DNA of 35,739 bases, from assembly GCA_017984755.1 (NCBI GenBank), contig JAGNYW010000028.1, positions 4,650 through 40,388 on the forward strand, read 5' to 3'. The stretch's first letter is position 1, and every line of letters starts with the position of its first letter. A model generated the notes under the pieces. The model worked only from the letters and a program-made list of their open reading frames with translations. It was not told the DNA's origin and made no database searches. The translations under genes were made by a program, and so were the position numbers. Of this stretch, positions 1 through 7,935 are shown piece by piece. The DNA comes from Methyloversatilis sp. (GTDB lineage Bacteria > Pseudomonadota > Gammaproteobacteria > Burkholderiales > Rhodocyclaceae).

Positions 1-1135
1 TCGCCGCTTCGGTCAGCGAATCGGCGCTGATGATGGGCAGACCGCTTTCACGGATGATGCGGCGCCCCTCTTCTTCGTTCGTTCCGGCCAGGCGGACGAT
101 CAGCGGCACCGTGATGTCGATGTCGTTGCAGGCCTGCACCACACCCTGGGCCACCCAGTCGCAGCGGTTGATGCCGGCGAAGATGTTGACCAGGATGGCC
201 TTCACGTTCTTGTCGGACAGCACGAGGCGGAAGGAATTGGCCACGCGCTCGGGCGACGCGCCGCCACCCACGTCGAGGAAGTTGGCCGGTGCGCCGCCGG
301 CGTACTTGATGGTGTCCATGGTGGCCATGGCCAGACCGGCGCCATTGATGATGCAGCCGATGTCACCTTCCAGGCCGACGTAGTTCAGGTTGTGCTCGGC
401 GGCCTGCACTTCGCGCGGATCCTCCTGCGACGGGTCGCGCATGTCGGCCACGGAACGCTGGCGGAACATCGCGTTGTCGTCGAACGACATCTTGGCGTCG
501 AGCGCCAGCACGCGATCGTCCTTGGTGACGACCAGCGGATTGATTTCGACCATCGTGGCGTCGAGGTCGCGGAAGGCGCGGTAGGCACCCATGATGGCGG
601 TGACGGCGCGCGACACCTGCTTGATGTTGAGCTTAAGGCCGAACGCGAGTTGCCGCGCCTGGAACGCCTGCAGACCGACCGCCGGCTCGACCACCACCTG
701 CATGATCTTCTCGGGCGCGGTGTTGGCCAGTTCCTCGATGTCCATGCCGCCTTCGGCCGAGGCGATGACGCGCACGCGCTCGGCCTTGCGGTCGAGCACG
801 ATGCCCAGATACAGCTCGCGCTCGAACGGCTCGGCCACTTCCACATACACACGCTGCACCGGCTTGCCTTCGGGGCCGGTCTGCGTCGTGACCAGACGCT
901 TGCCCAGCAGCTCGCGTGCCGCGGCGTCGACTTCGTGATAGGTCTTGCACAGCTTGACGCCGCCGGCCTTGCCGCGCGCGCCGGAGTGGATCTGTGCCTT
1001 CACCGCCCAGTGCCAGCCACCCAGTTCGGTCGCCGTGTAGACGGCCTGATCGGGACTGTAGGCGACACTGCCGCGCGGTACGGGAACGCCGAATCCCGCA
1101 AGAAGCTCTTTGGCTTGGTATTCGTGAATGTCCAT
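1..1135 (-). CDS. mtkA: Malate-CoA ligase (malate thiokinase) beta subunit, 3' end cut by window
   Basis: Beta subunit of the ATP-dependent ligase that makes malyl-CoA from malate and CoA, the step before malyl-CoA lyase in the serine cycle. The reading frame from the ATG at 1135 opens [20 protein letters not shown] and stays open to the left edge (378 codons). The family is about 390 residues, so only about a dozen are missing. It has the ATP-grasp fold of SucC-type subunits: [14 protein letters not shown] near residues 46-59 and [10 protein letters not shown] near 281-290. The text resembles methylotroph MtkA more than housekeeping SucC from memory (for example [13 protein letters not shown]), and its place opposite glyA-sgaA-hprA-mtdA-fch agrees. 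AGGTG lies four bases before the start. mtkB, ppc and mcl would be expected beyond the left edge. SucC is the alternative, but less likely. Confidence 0.93.
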   Translation of the reverse strand, partial: MDIHEYQAKELLAGFGVPVPRGSVAYSPDQAVYTATELGGWHWAVKAQIHSGARGKAGGVKLCKTYHEVDAAARELLGKRLVTTQTGPEGKPVQRVYVEVAEPFERELYLGIVLDRKAERVRVIASAEGGMDIEELANTAPEKIMQVVVEPAVGLQAFQARQLAFGLKLNIKQVSRAVTAIMGAYRAFRDLDATMVEINPLVVTKDDRVLALDAKMSFDDNAMFRQRSVADMRDPSQEDPREVQAAEHNLNYVGLEGDIGCIINGAGLAMATMDTIKYAGGAPANFLDVGGGASPERVANSFRLVLSDKNVKAILVNIFAGINRCDWVAQGVVQACNDIDITVPLIVRLAGTNEEEGRRIIRESGLPIISADSLTEAA

Positions 1136-1404
1136 GCTTCACCTGTCTGAGATTGAATTCATTGGCAGTTCATCACCGGGCCGCAGGCGCCCCGTTGAAG
1201 GAACGCTTAGTCGGCCTGTTCGTCGAACTCTTGCATTTTATTATGGGTGAGGCTGTTTAAATTAAGCTTCACTTATACTTATCCCCGCGATAAGAAAGTC
1301 CGATATAAGGGCTTGCTTTCCTGCGATATAGTCGATTCGTCCTGAAACAACCGTGAGCCAGCGATACAGCGGGCCATGGCTCCACCTCCCGAAAGGCATC
1401 CCAA
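1136..1404. promoter_or_regulatory. Divergent mtkA/glyA control region with nested inverted repeats
   Basis: This 269-base region holds no gene and must contain the promoters for both directions. It is locally AT-rich around 1235-1335. CTTAT-N7-ATAAG at 1278-1294 has the T-N11-A geometry of LysR-type regulator sites, and is nested inside CTTATA (1272-1277) and TATAAG (1304-1309). A possible -10 for glyA is TATAGT at 1327-1332, with no good -35, which suggests activator dependence. A possible -10 for mtkA on the minus strand is TAAAAT (1240-1235). Serine-cycle genes in Methylobacterium are controlled by the LysR-type protein QscR. That the same kind of regulator acts here is inference. Confidence 0.5.
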
Positions 1405-2658
1405 ATGTTTGACCCGAAACAGAGCATCGCCCATTCCGATCCCGAACTGTGGTCCGCCATGGAAGCGGAATACGCACGTCAGGAACATCACATCGAGCTG
1501 ATCGCGTCGGAAAACTACGCGAGTCCCGCCGTGATGGAGGCACAGGGTTCCGTGCTGACGAACAAGTATGCCGAGGGTTATCCGGGCAAGCGCTACTACG
1601 GCGGTTGCGAGTTCGTGGACGTCGCCGAACAGCTGGCCATCGATCGCCTGAAGGCGCTGTTCGGTGCCGACTTCGCCAACGTGCAGCCGCATTCGGGCTC
1701 GCAGGCCAACGCCGCTGTTTACATGGCGATGCTGCAGCCGGGCGACACCATCCTCGGCATGTCGCTGGCGCACGGTGGTCACCTGACGCACGGTTCGTCG
1801 GTGAACTTCTCCGGCAAGATCTACAAGGGCGTGGCCTACGGCCTGGACCCGGAAACCGAAGCGATCGACTACAAGCAGGTCGAAGCGCTGGCCCATGAAC
1901 ACAAGCCGAAGATGATCGTGGCGGGCGCATCGGCATACTCGCTGCACATCGACTTCAAGCGTTTCCGCGAAATCGCGGACGCCGTGGGTGCGTACCTGCT
2001 GGTCGACATGGCGCACTACTCCGGCCTGATCGCAGCCGGCCTGTACCCGAGCCCGGTCGGCATCGCCGACTTCGTGACCTCGACCACGCACAAGACCCTG
2101 CGCGGCCCGCGCGGCGGCGTGATCATGGGCAAGGCCGAGTTCGAGAAGCCGATCAATTCGATGATTTTCCCGGGCATTCAGGGCGGTCCGCTGATGCATG
2201 TCATCGCCGCCAAGGCGGTGGCATTCAAGGAAGCCGGCACGCCGGAATTCAAGGCCTACCAGCAGCAGGTGCTGATCAACGCGCAGGCCATGGCGGAAAC
2301 GCTGGTCGAGCGCGGCGTGCGCATCGTGTCCGGCCGCACCCAGTCGCACCTGTTCCTGGTCGACCTGCGCGCCAAGAACATCACCGGCAAGGAAGCCGAA
2401 GCCGTGCTGGGCCGCGCCCACATCACGGTGAACAAGAACGCCATCCCGAACGATCCGCAGAAGCCGTTCGTGACCAGCGGCATCCGCATCGGCAGCCCGG
2501 CCATGACGACGCGCGGCTTCGATGAAGCCGATGCCCGTCAGGTCGCCAACCTGATCGTCGACGTACTCGAAGCACCGACCGACGAAGCCGTGATCGCGCG
2601 CGTCGTCGCAGACGTCACCGGGCTGTGCACCGCAAACCCGGTCTACGGCCGGAAGTGA
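1405..2658 (+). CDS. glyA: Serine hydroxymethyltransferase
   Basis: PLP enzyme that joins glycine and methylene-H4F to give serine, the entry reaction of the serine cycle. It has 417 residues, the usual bacterial length. The N-terminal [13 protein letters not shown] motif, HSGSQAN near 96-102 and the PLP-lysine motif [14 protein letters not shown] with Lys230 are all present. AAAGG lies eight bases before the ATG, which is preceded by the divergent control region. It is followed after 78 bases by sgaA with no visible terminator, so the two probably share a transcript. Its position at the head of the serine-cycle genes suggests this is the assimilatory copy; whether a second housekeeping glyA exists elsewhere cannot be seen. 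Confidence 0.97.
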   Translation: MFDPKQSIAHSDPELWSAMEAEYARQEHHIELIASENYASPAVMEAQGSVLTNKYAEGYPGKRYYGGCEFVDVAEQLAIDRLKALFGADFANVQPHSGSQANAAVYMAMLQPGDTILGMSLAHGGHLTHGSSVNFSGKIYKGVAYGLDPETEAIDYKQVEALAHEHKPKMIVAGASAYSLHIDFKRFREIADAVGAYLLVDMAHYSGLIAAGLYPSPVGIADFVTSTTHKTLRGPRGGVIMGKAEFEKPINSMIFPGIQGGPLMHVIAAKAVAFKEAGTPEFKAYQQQVLINAQAMAETLVERGVRIVSGRTQSHLFLVDLRAKNITGKEAEAVLGRAHITVNKNAIPNDPQKPFVTSGIRIGSPAMTTRGFDEADARQVANLIVDVLEAPTDEAVIARVVADVTGLCTANPVYGRK

Positions 2659-2736
2659 GCGCCATGAACGCCACGAACGCACTCCAGGATTCCGAAACCT
2701 TTCGCTGCAAGAACATTTACTTCAGGAGATTGTTAT

Positions 2737-3924
2737 ATGCGTATCGCAGGCCGTAACCACTTGTACGTGCCGGGACCGACCAACACGCCGGAGCGAATCC
2801 TGCGTGCCATGGTGGTGCCGCAGGAAGACCACCGTTCGCCGAAGTTTCCGGAGCTGACGCTGGGTGTCCTGGCCGATCTGAAGAAGGTATTCAAGACGAC
2901 CGAAGGTACTGTCGTGACGTTTCCGGCGTCCGGCACCGCCATGTGGGAAGCGGCGCTGACCAACACCCTGTCGCCCGGCGACAAGGTGCTGTGCTCGCGC
3001 TTCGGCCAGTTCAGTCACCTGTGGGCCGACATGGCCCAGCGCCTCGGCTTCGAGGTGCAGGTGATCGAGGCCGAGTGGGGTACGGGTGTTCCGTACGACA
3101 AGTACGAAGAGATCCTGCGCGCCGACAAGGAGCACAGGATCAAGGCCGTGCTGGCCTGCCACAACGAAACGGCGACCGGCGTGACGAGCGACATCGGCAA
3201 GGTGCGCCGCGCGATGGACAACGCCGGCCACCCCGCGCTGCTGATGGTCGACACCGTCAGCTCGCTGGTGAGCATCGACTTCCGCATGGAAGAGTGGCGC
3301 GTCGACTGCACGGTTTCGGGCTCGCAGAAGGGCTTCATGCTGCCCGCCGGCCTCGGCATTCTGGGCATGAGCTCGAAGGCGCTCAAGGCGATGGAGACGG
3401 CGGCTTCGCGTCGCTGCTACTTCGACATCGGCGACATGGTGCGCAACAACGCCACCGGCTACTTCCCCTACACGCCGTCGATTCCGATGCTGTACGGCAT
3501 GCGCGAGGCGCTGGCCACCATCTTCGAAGAGGGCTTGGAGAACATCTTTGCCCGCCACGAATATCTGGCCAACGGCGTGCGCGCCGCGGTGCTCGAAGGC
3601 TGGAAGCTGAAGCTGTGCGCGCAGGATGCGCAGTGGTACTCCAATACCGTCAGCGCCATTCTGGTGCCGGAAGGTTTCGACGCCGCCAAGGTGATCAGCA
3701 ACGCCTTCGCCCGCTACAACCTGTCGCTCGGCGCCGGTCTGTCGAAGGTGGCCGGCAAGGTGTTCCGCATCGGCCACGTCGGCGACCTGAACTGCCTGTC
3801 GCTGATGAGCGCCATCGCCGGGGCCGAAATGTCGATGCTCGACAACGGCATCAACGTGACCCCGGGTTCGGGCGTCGCGGCGGCATCGACGTACTGGCGT
3901 ACGCACGCCCAGCAGGCCAAGTAA
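2737..3924 (+). CDS. sgaA: Serine-glyoxylate aminotransferase
   Basis: Class V PLP aminotransferase that transfers the amino group of serine to glyoxylate, giving hydroxypyruvate and glycine. This regenerates the acceptor for GlyA. 395 residues. It starts MRIAGRNHLYVPGPTNTPER, has TFPASGTAMWEAA near 61-73, and carries the PLP lysine in VSGSQKGFMLPAG (Lys198). The start is supported by AGGAG at 2724-2728, eight bases upstream. The related alanine-glyoxylate aminotransferase is the alternative, but the serine-cycle neighbours on both sides favour this call. A pair of hairpins ending in a T run follows the stop codon. Confidence 0.96.
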   Translation: MRIAGRNHLYVPGPTNTPERILRAMVVPQEDHRSPKFPELTLGVLADLKKVFKTTEGTVVTFPASGTAMWEAALTNTLSPGDKVLCSRFGQFSHLWADMAQRLGFEVQVIEAEWGTGVPYDKYEEILRADKEHRIKAVLACHNETATGVTSDIGKVRRAMDNAGHPALLMVDTVSSLVSIDFRMEEWRVDCTVSGSQKGFMLPAGLGILGMSSKALKAMETAASRRCYFDIGDMVRNNATGYFPYTPSIPMLYGMREALATIFEEGLENIFARHEYLANGVRAAVLEGWKLKLCAQDAQWYSNTVSAILVPEGFDAAKVISNAFARYNLSLGAGLSKVAGKVFRIGHVGDLNCLSLMSAIAGAEMSMLDNGINVTPGSGVAAASTYWRTHAQQAK

Positions 3925-3933
3925 AATCGGAAC

Positions 3934-3988
3934 GGACCCGCGCAGGCGGGTCCGCGGGTCCTGCACGGCCGGGTTCGCCCGGCTTTTT
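3934..3988 (+). terminator. Tandem hairpins with T run between sgaA and hprA
   Basis: The first hairpin is GGACCCGC-GCAG-GCGGGTCC at 3934-3953. The second is GCCGGG-TTCG-CCCGGC at 3968-3983, followed directly by TTTTT (3984-3988), the classic shape of an intrinsic terminator with a stable UUCG loop. hprA starts only 28 bases after the T run, so no complete promoter fits between them. Either transcription reads through in part, or hprA has a promoter inside the end of sgaA. Confidence 0.75.
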
Positions 3989-4016
3989 ACATCCAAGACA
4001 ACATGAGGAAGAGAAC

Positions 4017-4967
4017 ATGTCGCAACACGTCGTGTTTCTGGACCGCTCCACGCTGAAGGCCAGGGTACGCCGCCCTTCGTTCGAGCACACGTGGGAGGAA
4101 TTCGACACCACGACGCCCGACCAGGTTGTCGAACGACTGAAGAACGCGACCGTCGCGATCAGCAACAAGGTGCCGCTGCGCGGTGACGTGCTGGCGCAGC
4201 TGCCGAATCTGAAGATGATCGGCGTCGCCGCCACCGGCTACGACGTGATCGACGTGCCGGCCTGCCGCGAACGCGGCATCGCGGTGTCGAACATCCGCAA
4301 CTACGCGGTGCACACCGTGCCGGAACATGCGTTCGCGCTGATCCTGGCCCTGCGCCGCAGCATCATCGCCTACCGTCAGGACGTGGAACGCGGCCGCTGG
4401 CAGGAAGTGGATCAGTTCTGCTTCTTCGACCACCCGATCCATGACCTCTTCGAAAGCACCATCGGCATCTTCGGCGAAGGTGTGCTGGGTCAGGGCACGG
4501 CGAAGATCGCGCGCGGTTTCGGCATGAAGGTGCTGTTCGCCGACCACCCGGGCCCGAAGGCGCCGGGCGTGGAATTCACGCCGGCCGATCAGGTGCTGGC
4601 CGAGTCGGACATCATTTCGCTGCACTGCCCGCTCACGCCGGACAGCCGCAACATGTTCGCCATGGAACAGTTCAGGAAAATGAAGCGCAGCGCGATCCTG
4701 ATCAATACGGCGCGCGGCGGACTGGTGCATGAAGAGGATCTGGTCACGGCGCTGAAGGAAGGCATCATCGGCGGCGCCGGGTTCGACGTGCTGACCAAGG
4801 AGCCGCCGAAGGAAGGCAACCCGCTGCTCGACCTGCGTCTGCCCAACTTCATCCTGACGCCGCACGTGGCCTGGGCGTCGGACGGCGCGATGCAGTTCCT
4901 GGCCGATCAGCTGATCGACAATGTCGAAGCTTTCGTCAAGGGCAGCCCGGTCAACACCGTGACCTGA
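4017..4967 (+). CDS. hprA: Hydroxypyruvate reductase (NAD(P)H-dependent glycerate dehydrogenase)
   Basis: Reduces hydroxypyruvate to D-glycerate in the serine cycle. 316 residues, a D-isomer-specific 2-hydroxyacid dehydrogenase. The Rossmann loop is GIFGEGVLGQG (150-160), and the catalytic set is Arg233 (INTARGGL), Glu262 (TKEPP) and His283 (TPHVAWAS). The same frame is open upstream into sgaA. The ATG at 4017 is chosen because GAGGAAGAG (4005-4013) precedes it and because MSQHVVFLDR is the expected N-terminus. It follows the hairpin pair after sgaA and is followed after 55 bases by mtdA. The whole set of neighbours belongs to one pathway, so the substrate assignment is firm. Confidence 0.95.
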   Translation: MSQHVVFLDRSTLKARVRRPSFEHTWEEFDTTTPDQVVERLKNATVAISNKVPLRGDVLAQLPNLKMIGVAATGYDVIDVPACRERGIAVSNIRNYAVHTVPEHAFALILALRRSIIAYRQDVERGRWQEVDQFCFFDHPIHDLFESTIGIFGEGVLGQGTAKIARGFGMKVLFADHPGPKAPGVEFTPADQVLAESDIISLHCPLTPDSRNMFAMEQFRKMKRSAILINTARGGLVHEEDLVTALKEGIIGGAGFDVLTKEPPKEGNPLLDLRLPNFILTPHVAWASDGAMQFLADQLIDNVEAFVKGSPVNTVT

Positions 4968-5022
4968 ACATGTTCGCCGCCCCAGCGTGGGCGACTGCAC
5001 TCAACAGATCGAGATTACGACA

Positions 5023-5883
5023 ATGAAAAAACTGCTTTATCAATTCGATACCGATGAACATCCGTCCGTGTTCGACAGCGTGGTGTGCCACGACGGCGGC
5101 GCCGATCACGTGATCGGTTACGGCGGCGTGCATCCGCACAACGTCGGTGCGATGGTCGACGGCACCATCTTCACGCGCGCCCCGAAGGACAAGAAGAACA
5201 CCGCGATCTTCATCGGCGGCAGCAACATGGCCGAAGGCGAGGCGCTGTTCAAGGCGGTGAAGAAGAAATTCTTCAGCAACTTCCGCGTGTCGGTCATGCT
5301 CGACAGCAACGGCTCGAACACCACGGCCGCCGCCTGCGTGGCATGGCTTGCCCACAAGGGCTCGCTCAAGGGCAAGAAGGTCGTCATTCTCGGCGGCACC
5401 GGCCCGGTCGGTACCCGCGCCGCCGTGATGCTGGCCAGCGAAGGCGCGACGGTCACGCTGGTGTCGCGCAAGCTCGCCACCGCGGAAGACGCGGCGAAAC
5501 AGCTGAAGGCGACCTTCAACCTCGACGTCGGCGTTGCCGAAGCGGCCGATTGCGATGCGCGCGGCCGCGCCATCGAAGGCGCGAACGTGGTCATCGCCAC
5601 CGGTGCGGGCGGCATCCAGCTGCTGGAAGAGCGCCACTGGAAGGACAACCCCACGATCGAACTGATGGCCGATGCCAACGCGACGCCGCCGCTGGGCATC
5701 GAAGGTATCGATATGATGGACAAGGGCGTGAACAAGCACGGCAAGATCGTGTTCGGCGCGATCGGTTTCGGCGCACTGAAGATCGCACTGCAGCGCGCCT
5801 GCGTGGCCAAGCTGTTCGAAAGCAACGATGTCTCGCTCGACGCGTCGGAAATCTACGCGCTGGCGAAGACCATGGTGGGCTGA
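5023..5883 (+). CDS. mtdA: NADP-dependent methylene-H4F/methylene-H4MPT dehydrogenase
   Basis: Interconverts methylene- and methenyl-tetrahydrofolate with NADP, supplying methylene-H4F to GlyA during growth on C1 compounds. The Methylobacterium enzyme also accepts the methanopterin cofactor. 286 residues, close to the family's 288. It opens MKKLLYQFDTDEHPSVFDSV, has SNGSNTTAAACVAW near residues 96-109, and a dinucleotide-binding loop VVILGGTGPVGTRAAVMLA near 124-142. An upstream in-frame ATG at 4987 exists, but MKKLLYQFD matches the family start. The Shine-Dalgarno is weak (GAGATT). fch begins five bases after its stop, so translational coupling is likely. Confidence 0.95.
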   Translation: MKKLLYQFDTDEHPSVFDSVVCHDGGADHVIGYGGVHPHNVGAMVDGTIFTRAPKDKKNTAIFIGGSNMAEGEALFKAVKKKFFSNFRVSVMLDSNGSNTTAAACVAWLAHKGSLKGKKVVILGGTGPVGTRAAVMLASEGATVTLVSRKLATAEDAAKQLKATFNLDVGVAEAADCDARGRAIEGANVVIATGAGGIQLLEERHWKDNPTIELMADANATPPLGIEGIDMMDKGVNKHGKIVFGAIGFGALKIALQRACVAKLFESNDVSLDASEIYALAKTMVG

Positions 5884-5888
5884 GCGAC

Positions 5889-6518
5889 ATGGCCATGATC
5901 AAGGACAGTCCGGTCGAGAAATTCCTCGACGACCTCGCCAGCAGCGCGCCCACCCCGGGCGGTGGCAGTGCCGCCGCCATCATGGGCGGCATGGGTGCCG
6001 CGCTGGTCAGCATGGTGTGCAACCTGACCATCGGCAAGAAGAACTACGCCGAAGTCGAGGAGGAGATGAAGGCGCTGCTGGTGCAGGCGGAATCGCTGCG
6101 CGGCCGTCTGACCGACATGGTGAAGCACGATGTGGACGCCTTCGACGGCCTGATGGCGGCCTACGGCCTGCCCAAGGACGCCGACGACCAGAAGGCCGCG
6201 CGCTCGCAGGCCATCCAGGACTCGCTGAAAGCCGCCACCGACGCACCGCTGGCCTGCGCCCGCGCCTGTGCCGAAGTGATCGCCTTCAGTCTGGTCGCGG
6301 CAGAAAAGGGCAACCGGAACGTGGTGTCCGACGCCGGCGTCGCGGCGCTCGCCGCACAGGCGGCCCTGCGCTCCGCCGCGCTCAATGTCGACATCAACGT
6401 GCCGAGCATCAAGGACGCAGATTTCGCGGCGTCGCGGCGCGCGGAAATCGACGGACTGCTGGCGAAGTGGGTGGCCGAGGCGGACCGCGTCGTCGAGGTC
6501 GTCAGGAGCAAGCTCTGA
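5889..6518 (+). CDS. fch: Methenyltetrahydrofolate cyclohydrolase
   Basis: Hydrolyses methenyl-H4F to formyl-H4F (or the reverse in assimilation), working next to MtdA in the cytoplasm. 209 residues, the length of methylotroph Fch and of the cyclodeaminase/cyclohydrolase (FTCD C-terminal) family. It is not homologous to FolD. The N-terminus has FLDDLASSAPTPGGGSAAA followed by a long helical body, including KHDVDAFDGLMAAYGLP. Two ATGs lie close together (5889 and 5895); the first is taken. It is the last gene of the plus-strand cluster and is followed by a strong intrinsic terminator. Confidence 0.95.
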   Translation: MAMIKDSPVEKFLDDLASSAPTPGGGSAAAIMGGMGAALVSMVCNLTIGKKNYAEVEEEMKALLVQAESLRGRLTDMVKHDVDAFDGLMAAYGLPKDADDQKAARSQAIQDSLKAATDAPLACARACAEVIAFSLVAAEKGNRNVVSDAGVAALAAQAALRSAALNVDINVPSIKDADFAASRRAEIDGLLAKWVAEADRVVEVVRSKL

Positions 6519-6542
6519 TCTGCTGTGGAGGTGGATCTTGCG

Positions 6543-6566
6543 GGCACCTTCGGGTGCCTTTTTTTT
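6543..6566 (+). terminator. Intrinsic terminator after fch
   Basis: GGCACC-TTCG-GGTGCC stem-loop at 6543-6558 followed by eight T residues (6559-6566), 24 bases after the fch stop codon. It closes the serine-cycle transcript before the convergent small gene. Confidence 0.9.
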
Positions 6567-6604
6567 CGTCCGGTTTCTTGTCCGATCGACCGTGAGCGGC
6601 GTGC

Positions 6605-6871
6605 TCACTGCTGCGCCTGCATCTGCGCCTGCACGCGCACGAGCCACTCGCGCATCGTCGCCAGCAGTTCGCTGCGGCTGAAGGAACAGCTGTCCTGCGA
6701 GAACAGGCGGGCGGATTCGAGGCGCATCAGCAGGCCGTCGAGCACTTCGCGCCACCTGGCGGGAATGGCGGCGTTGTCGCAGCCGTGCTGGCGCCAGACC
6801 GCAATGAGGGTGTCCATGTCGATCCGTCCGGCTTCGAAGTCGGACAGCGATGCGGCGAGTTTTTCGTTCAT
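6605..6871 (-). CDS. Unknown 88-residue protein
   Basis: I do not recognise this protein. From the ATG at 6871 it is 88 residues (MNEKLAASLSDFEAGRIDMD...), soluble, mostly helical in character, with no signal peptide, membrane segment or metal motif. It has one Cys in HGCDNAAIP and another in SQDSCSFSR, and a Gln-rich end (QAQMQAQQ). AAAGG lies 12 bases upstream of 6871. An in-frame ATG at 6883 lies directly against that site, so it is less likely. It stands alone, convergent to fch, and shares the upstream region with the hexapeptide protein gene. Codon use looks coding (G/C third positions). Confidence 0.6.
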   Translation of the reverse strand: MNEKLAASLSDFEAGRIDMDTLIAVWRQHGCDNAAIPARWREVLDGLLMRLESARLFSQDSCSFSRSELLATMREWLVRVQAQMQAQQ

Positions 6872-6919
6872 GACCTGCGTCATCCTTTCTGGCCAATACT
6901 TGTCGCGGCGCTGCATCAG

Positions 6920-6950
6920 TTGCAAGCACAAGCCTGCTTGCGCTTACAAT
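6920..6950 (+). promoter_or_regulatory. Predicted promoter of the hexapeptide protein gene, with inverted repeat
   Basis: TTGCAA (6920-6925) and TACAAT (6945-6950) form a sigma-70-like pair with a long 19-base spacer. GCAAGC (6922-6927) and GCTTGC (6936-6941) form an inverted repeat inside the spacer that could be an operator. The region is shared with the divergent 88-residue gene. Confidence 0.4.
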
Positions 6951-7058
6951 CGCGCCCTGTTTGCATTGCAACACGAATGAAATACCGGCGCACGCCATCC
7001 GTGCCCCTCGACTGATCTGTCAGGCCCGTCACCCGGGCCCCGGCAACCGGAAGCAAGC

Positions 7059-7589
7059 ATGAGCATCTACAGCATCGACGACCAGCAGCCTGTTCTCCAT
7101 CCTTCCGTCTGGGTTGCACCCGGCGCGGCGGTCATCGGGCAGGCCGAATTGAAAGAGGACAGCAGCGTGTGGTTCGGCGCCGTCATTCGTGCCGACAACG
7201 ACCGCATCGTGATCGGTGAACGGAGCAACGTGCAGGACGGCGCGGTGCTGCACATCGACGACGGCGTGCCGCTGAACGTCGGCAACGACGTGACGATCGG
7301 CCATCACGCGATGCTGCATGGCTGCACCATCGGCGACGGATCGCTGATCGGCATCAAGGCCGTGGTGATGAACCGCGCCGTGATCGGCCGCAACTGCCTG
7401 ATCGGCGCCAATGCGCTGATTCCCGAAGGGCGCGTAATCCCGGAACGGTCGCTGGTGGTGGGTTCGCCCGGGCGCATCGTGCGCGAACTGACCGACGAAG
7501 AAGTCGCCGCCCTGATGGAAGGTGCGGCGCAATACGTCGCCAAGGCGAAGCTGTACCGGACCAGGCTGAAGGTCACGCAACCCGGCTGA
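7059..7589 (+). CDS. Gamma-carbonic-anhydrase-like hexapeptide protein (YrdA/PaaY type)
   Basis: 176 residues of left-handed beta-helix hexapeptide repeats, expected to form a trimer with metal sites between subunits. The family's metal and active-site residues are present: Arg44 and Asp46 (RADND), Gln59 (NVQDG), and the three zinc-ligand histidines His65 (VLHIDD), His82 and His87 (GHHAMLHG). Family members include carbonic anhydrases and proteins of unproven activity, so CO2 hydration is possible but not shown. In a serine-cycle organism, bicarbonate supply for PEP carboxylase would make sense; that link is inference. It stands as a single gene with its own predicted promoter. Confidence 0.88.
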   Translation: MSIYSIDDQQPVLHPSVWVAPGAAVIGQAELKEDSSVWFGAVIRADNDRIVIGERSNVQDGAVLHIDDGVPLNVGNDVTIGHHAMLHGCTIGDGSLIGIKAVVMNRAVIGRNCLIGANALIPEGRVIPERSLVVGSPGRIVRELTDEEVAALMEGAAQYVAKAKLYRTRLKVTQPG

Positions 7590-7657
7590 AAACCGGCTTC
7601 AGTTGAACGGCGGGGCGTCGATATAGAGAAGGTAATTTGCACTCTCCGGAGATCGAC

Positions 7658-7873
7658 ATGGCCGAACGCACCACCTTCTATTTCACCGGCGCGCACGCGT
7701 TGCCCGCCGTCATGGTCGCCATCAACGGCGAAGCGGCCGCGCTCGCGGTGCTCGCCTACGTCGCCCTGCTCGGCGCCGCGCTGCTTTCTGCCATGCGCGA
7801 CGAGCGGAACGAACCGGGCGAGCCCATCCGCATCGAGTCCGACAGCGAGCGCAAGCGGCCGCGCGATCGCTGA
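7658..7873 (+). CDS. Small single-pass membrane protein, unknown
   Basis: 71 residues from the ATG at 7658, which has a well-placed GGAG (7648-7651, six-base spacing). An in-frame TTG at 7637 lacks such support. It has one hydrophobic stretch at about residues 14-46 (from LPAVMVAING to LLGAALLSAM) and a charged tail (RDERNEPGEPIRIESDSERK). I do not recognise it. It lies between the hexapeptide gene and the SIMPL-domain gene, which has its own ribosome site. The good start site and tidy length support a real gene; function is unknown. Confidence 0.55.
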   Translation: MAERTTFYFTGAHALPAVMVAINGEAAALAVLAYVALLGAALLSAMRDERNEPGEPIRIESDSERKRPRDR

Positions 7874-7935
7874 ACCGCGCCCCCGGCGCGGCACTGGTTA
7901 TACTCCTGCCTGCTCATCACCCGGCGGGAGATCAA

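Noticed and set aside
1-1135. Succinyl-CoA synthetase beta subunit (sucC) as identity of the left-edge gene
   Set aside because: The sequence text is closer to methylotroph MtkA as I remember it, and the neighbours are serine-cycle genes. No sucD-type or TCA gene is visible.
2664-2756. 30-codon frame between glyA and sgaA overlapping the sgaA start
   Set aside because: No ribosome site precedes it and the translation shows no features; chance is the simpler explanation.
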